In this document: positions 61,676 through 64,000 of the stretch, piece by piece
Layout: the number at the start of each line of letters is the position of its first letter
Numbering within the stretch: the stretch's first letter is position 1
NCBI GenBank assembly: GCA_024280885.1
Contig: JAJRPF010000067.1
Coordinates: 1 to 64,000, forward strand
Direction of reading: 5' to 3'
Source of the DNA: Planctomycetota bacterium
Lineage (GTDB): Bacteria; Planctomycetota; JAJSAM01; JAJVHW01
DNA length: 64,000 bases
The notes under the pieces: model-generated
Database searches by the model: none
Told to the model about the DNA's origin: nothing
What the model saw: only the letters and a program-made list of their open reading frames with translations
Program-made: the position numbers and the translations under genes

Positions 61676-61989
61676 AGCGCGTCTTCGTCTGCTCGCCCTA
61701 TCGCGGTGACGTCGCTCGCAACGGCGACATCGCACGTGCTGTCTGTCGCGTCGTCGCGCTGCGGGGCGACGCACCGTTCGCGCCGCACCTCTTCTACCCC
61801 GCGCTGCTCGACGACCACGTCCCGGCCGAGCGCACGCTCGGGCTCTCGTCGGGCATGAGCTGGCTCGCCGTTGCCGACGAGGTCCTGGTCATCGGTTCCC
61901 CGACCGAAGGGATGGCGCACGAGATCGCCGCTGCGGAGCTGCTGGGTCTTCCGATCCGTCACTGGCCGGCGCTCGACGGCGATGGGTAG
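61672..61989 (+). CDS. Nucleoside 2-deoxyribosyltransferase-like protein (copy B)
   Basis: The 105-aa product starts MKRVFVCSPYRGDVARNGDI and has FAPHLFYPALLDD, SWLAVADEVLVIG and TEGMAHEIAAAELLGLPI, the same pattern as 41993-42307. GTG start overlaps the methyltransferase stop, and its stop overlaps the TerL start by 8 bp. Confidence 0.75.
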   Translation: MKRVFVCSPYRGDVARNGDIARAVCRVVALRGDAPFAPHLFYPALLDDHVPAERTLGLSSGMSWLAVADEVLVIGSPTEGMAHEIAAAELLGLPIRHWPALDGDG

Positions 61990-63745
61990 CCGACGCGCAC
62001 GAGGAACGGCATCGACCGGTTGGTGGGGCGAGGGAGCGCCGCCCTGGAAGCGCTGGCCGGGCACGTCGCTGGAACTGGACGACTGCGACGGGCGCTACTG
62101 GTTCGACGCCGAGGCGGCGGACCGCGCGTGCGATTTCTTCCCGACTTATCTGCGGCACGTGAAGGGGGAGTTCGCCGGGCGGCCGTTCGAACTCCTGCCG
62201 TGGCAGCGCGACCTGATCATGCGTCCGCTCTTCGGGTGGAAGCGACCGAACGGCACGCGGCGCTTTCGCAAGGCGTTCCTCGAGGTCGGCAAGAAGAACG
62301 GCAAGAGCGGGCTTGCGTCTGGCGTCGGTCTTCTTCTCGCGTTCGGCGACGCAGAGCCCGGTGCCGAGGTCTACGCCGCGGCGGCCGACCGTGAGCAGGC
62401 GCGCATCGTGTTCGGCGACGCCGCCGTCATGGCCCGCGAGAACCCGGAGTTTCTGCGGGATGCGGCGATCACCGTCCTGCGCAACGCCATCGTGCAGACG
62501 GCCACGAACTCGACCTTCAAGGCGGTGTCGTCCGAGGTCGGCACGAAGCACGGTTTCAACGTGCACGGGCTGATCTTCGACGAGTTCCACACCCAGAAGA
62601 ACCGCGACCTCTACGACACGCTCTACAAGGGCACGTCCGCGCGCCGCCAGCCGCTGGTCTTCATCATCACGACGGCGGGTGATGACCGCGAGTCGATCTG
62701 CTACGAGGAGTACGAGTACGCGAAGAACGTGCGCGACGGCGTCATCGAGGACGAGCAGTACCTGCCCGTCATCTTCGAGTCGCCGCCCGAGGCCGACTGG
62801 ACGAAGGAGCGCACCTGGCACGAGTCGAACCCGTCGCTCGGCGTCACCAAGTCCATCGAGTATATGCGCGCGGAGTGTGCCGCCGCGCAGGCCGAGCCGC
62901 GCAAGCGCAACTCCTTTCTGCGCCTCGAACTGAACGTCTGGACCGAGAGCCGTACGGTCTGGATCGCGCCGGAGTCCTGGGAGGCGTGCCGACGCGAGGA
63001 ACCGGCTACCGATCTCGCGACGCTTCAGTGCTGCGCGGGTCTCGACCTCTCGGCGTCGGCGGATCTCACAGCGATCGTGCTCGCCTTCCGCCGGCGCGAC
63101 GAGTCGCGCGCCATCGAGACGTTGGACGTTGACGTGAAGGAGGGCGCGGCGCCGCCGGTCCAGCGCCGCCTCGTGCTCGACTACGAGGTCGAGATCGTGC
63201 CGTTCTTCTTCCTTCCGCGCGAGGTTCTGCGCGAGCGCGCCCGCAAGGACCGCGTCCCCTACGACCTCTGGGCGCGCGAGGGCTGGCTGCGCGTGACGGA
63301 CGGCAACGTCGTGGACTACGGCGAGATCTACCGAGTGCTTCTCGACGAAATCCGCCCGCGCTTCAAGGGCCTCTCGCAGGTCGGCTACGACCCGTGGAAC
63401 GCGAGCCACCTCGCGAGTTCACTGCTGGAGGCGGGGGTCCCGATGGTCGAGGTCCGCCAGGGCTACGCGTCGCTCTCTGGGCCCTCGAAGCTCTTCGAGG
63501 CGCTTGTGCGATCGCGTCGCATTCGCCACGACGGAAATCCGGTGATGCGTTGGTGCGCGGCGAACTGCGAGGTCATTTCCGACCCGGCGGGGAACATCAA
63601 GCCAGTGAAGCCCGGTGGCATCGCGCAGAGCACGCGCCGCATCGACGGCATCGTCGCGGCAGTCATCGCGCTCTCGCGGCTGATGGTGCTGCCCGACGGT
63701 CCGACGTCACCGTACGCGCATCGTGGTGTGAGGACGGTGGGGTGA
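61982..63745 (+). CDS. Terminase large subunit (copy B, intact)
   Basis: The 587-aa Terminase_1-type TerL has an ATPase domain with Walker A EVGKKNGKSGLASG and Walker B HGLIFDEFHTQKN, then VFIITTAGDDRESICYEEYE. The RNase H-like nuclease domain has LDLSASADLTAIVLAF, LDYEVEIV and VGYDPWNASHL. It ends SPYAHRGVRTVG. TerL pumps DNA into the capsid and cuts it. It aligns along its whole length with broken copy A, with an Ala at the TAG position. Confidence 0.93.
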   Translation: MGSRRARGTASTGWWGEGAPPWKRWPGTSLELDDCDGRYWFDAEAADRACDFFPTYLRHVKGEFAGRPFELLPWQRDLIMRPLFGWKRPNGTRRFRKAFLEVGKKNGKSGLASGVGLLLAFGDAEPGAEVYAAAADREQARIVFGDAAVMARENPEFLRDAAITVLRNAIVQTATNSTFKAVSSEVGTKHGFNVHGLIFDEFHTQKNRDLYDTLYKGTSARRQPLVFIITTAGDDRESICYEEYEYAKNVRDGVIEDEQYLPVIFESPPEADWTKERTWHESNPSLGVTKSIEYMRAECAAAQAEPRKRNSFLRLELNVWTESRTVWIAPESWEACRREEPATDLATLQCCAGLDLSASADLTAIVLAFRRRDESRAIETLDVDVKEGAAPPVQRRLVLDYEVEIVPFFFLPREVLRERARKDRVPYDLWAREGWLRVTDGNVVDYGEIYRVLLDEIRPRFKGLSQVGYDPWNASHLASSLLEAGVPMVEVRQGYASLSGPSKLFEALVRSRRIRHDGNPVMRWCAANCEVISDPAGNIKPVKPGGIAQSTRRIDGIVAAVIALSRLMVLPDGPTSPYAHRGVRTVG

Positions 63746-63857
63746 GCGCGACAACGGCGACGAGACCTTGCTTCCCCGGGCGAGACGCAGCCTCGTGTGC
63801 GCGTGTGTCCGAAACTCCGCACGACGCGGAGCAGGGCGCGATCAACGGAGATGCACC

Positions 63858-64000
63858 ATGCAAATTGGACCCGACGATACGTTCTGGGTCGTGACCGATC
63901 CGACCCGCGAGTCAGAGTTCGCAGACATCTGCTTCGTGACCTCGTTGCGGTCGCTCGAGCGGCAGTTCCGCGGCGGTTTGACGGCCGCGGAGAACCCGAC
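63858..64000 (+). CDS. Phage protein, partial at window edge
   Basis: ATG 63858 opens a frame MQIGPDDTFWVVTDPTRESE that runs off the window. AACGGAGA lies upstream. Only 47 residues are visible and no family can be named. By position it may precede portal genes. Confidence 0.5.
   Translation, partial: MQIGPDDTFWVVTDPTRESEFADICFVTSLRSLERQFRGGLTAAENP

Larger units (their letters stand above)
38176..64000. mobile_element. Prophage region, composite, right end outside the window
   Basis: Left border: integrase. Minus-strand arm 38.2-49.1 kb with replication, packaging and integration genes; plus-strand arm 49.3-64 kb with small genes, appendage and lysis-type genes, and a second packaging cassette. 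Two TerL genes and a third TerL relic mean that at least two related phages contributed. One TerL is broken by TAG. Capsid, portal and most tail genes are not in the window. Confidence 0.8.

Overview
The window is about 68-70% GC by eye and looks like a chromosomal segment of a member of the Planctomycetota. That assignment is an inference from family content: a DUF1570-type metallopeptidase, a minimal GGQ release-factor-like protein, PEP-CTERM-style anchors, DUF4126 and DUF3467 proteins, and a tiny basic ribosomal-type protein. No rRNA or ribosomal marker is present to settle it. Three tRNA genes are visible: Leu(TAA), Cys(GCA) and a selenocysteine tRNA (anticodon TCA).

Layout. 0-9.3 kb is ordinary chromosome: tRNA-Leu, a secreted zinc peptidase, lgt, a trypsin-like protein, zinc-ribbon membrane proteins and an ABC transporter whose permease carries an in-frame TAG. 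9.65-17.1 kb is a 7.4-kb genomic island. It is flanked by tRNA-Cys and an imperfect 57-bp copy of the tRNA 3' half. It holds an excisionase-like gene, a replication initiator with five iteron-like repeats inside its own coding region, small zinc and winged-helix proteins, and a terminase-small-subunit-like gene. It lacks integrase, large terminase and capsid genes, so it resembles an int-less, PICI-like phage satellite. 17.3-30 kb is chromosome again: a HigBA-type pair next to the island end, universal stress protein, CDF transporter, release-factor-like protein, then kynureninase, kynurenine formamidase and an aryl-CoA ligase that together would turn kynurenines into anthraniloyl-CoA.

30.3-38.2 kb starts at tRNA-Sec. 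It contains large secreted proteins (delta-60-repeat beta-propeller; carboxypeptidase-regulatory-like repeats) and three relics of the 3' end of a tyrosine integrase. The intact integrase gene begins at 38.2 kb. This suggests repeated integrations at one spot.

38.2-64 kb is prophage. A minus-strand arm (49.1 to 38.2 kb) runs primase-helicase, HNH, TerS, small protein, ParB-methyltransferase, deoxyribosyltransferase-like protein, TerL (broken by TAG), excisionase, integrase. A plus-strand arm (49.3 to 64 kb) has a TerL relic, small zinc proteins, an appendage protein, a holin-like protein and a lipoprotein. A minus-strand HEPN-like/DUF3037-like pair follows, then a second, intact packaging cassette in the same gene order as the first. 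Capsid and portal genes are not in the window and may lie beyond the right edge. Several reading-frame breaks (two TAG, three at C or G runs) could be decay or sequence error.
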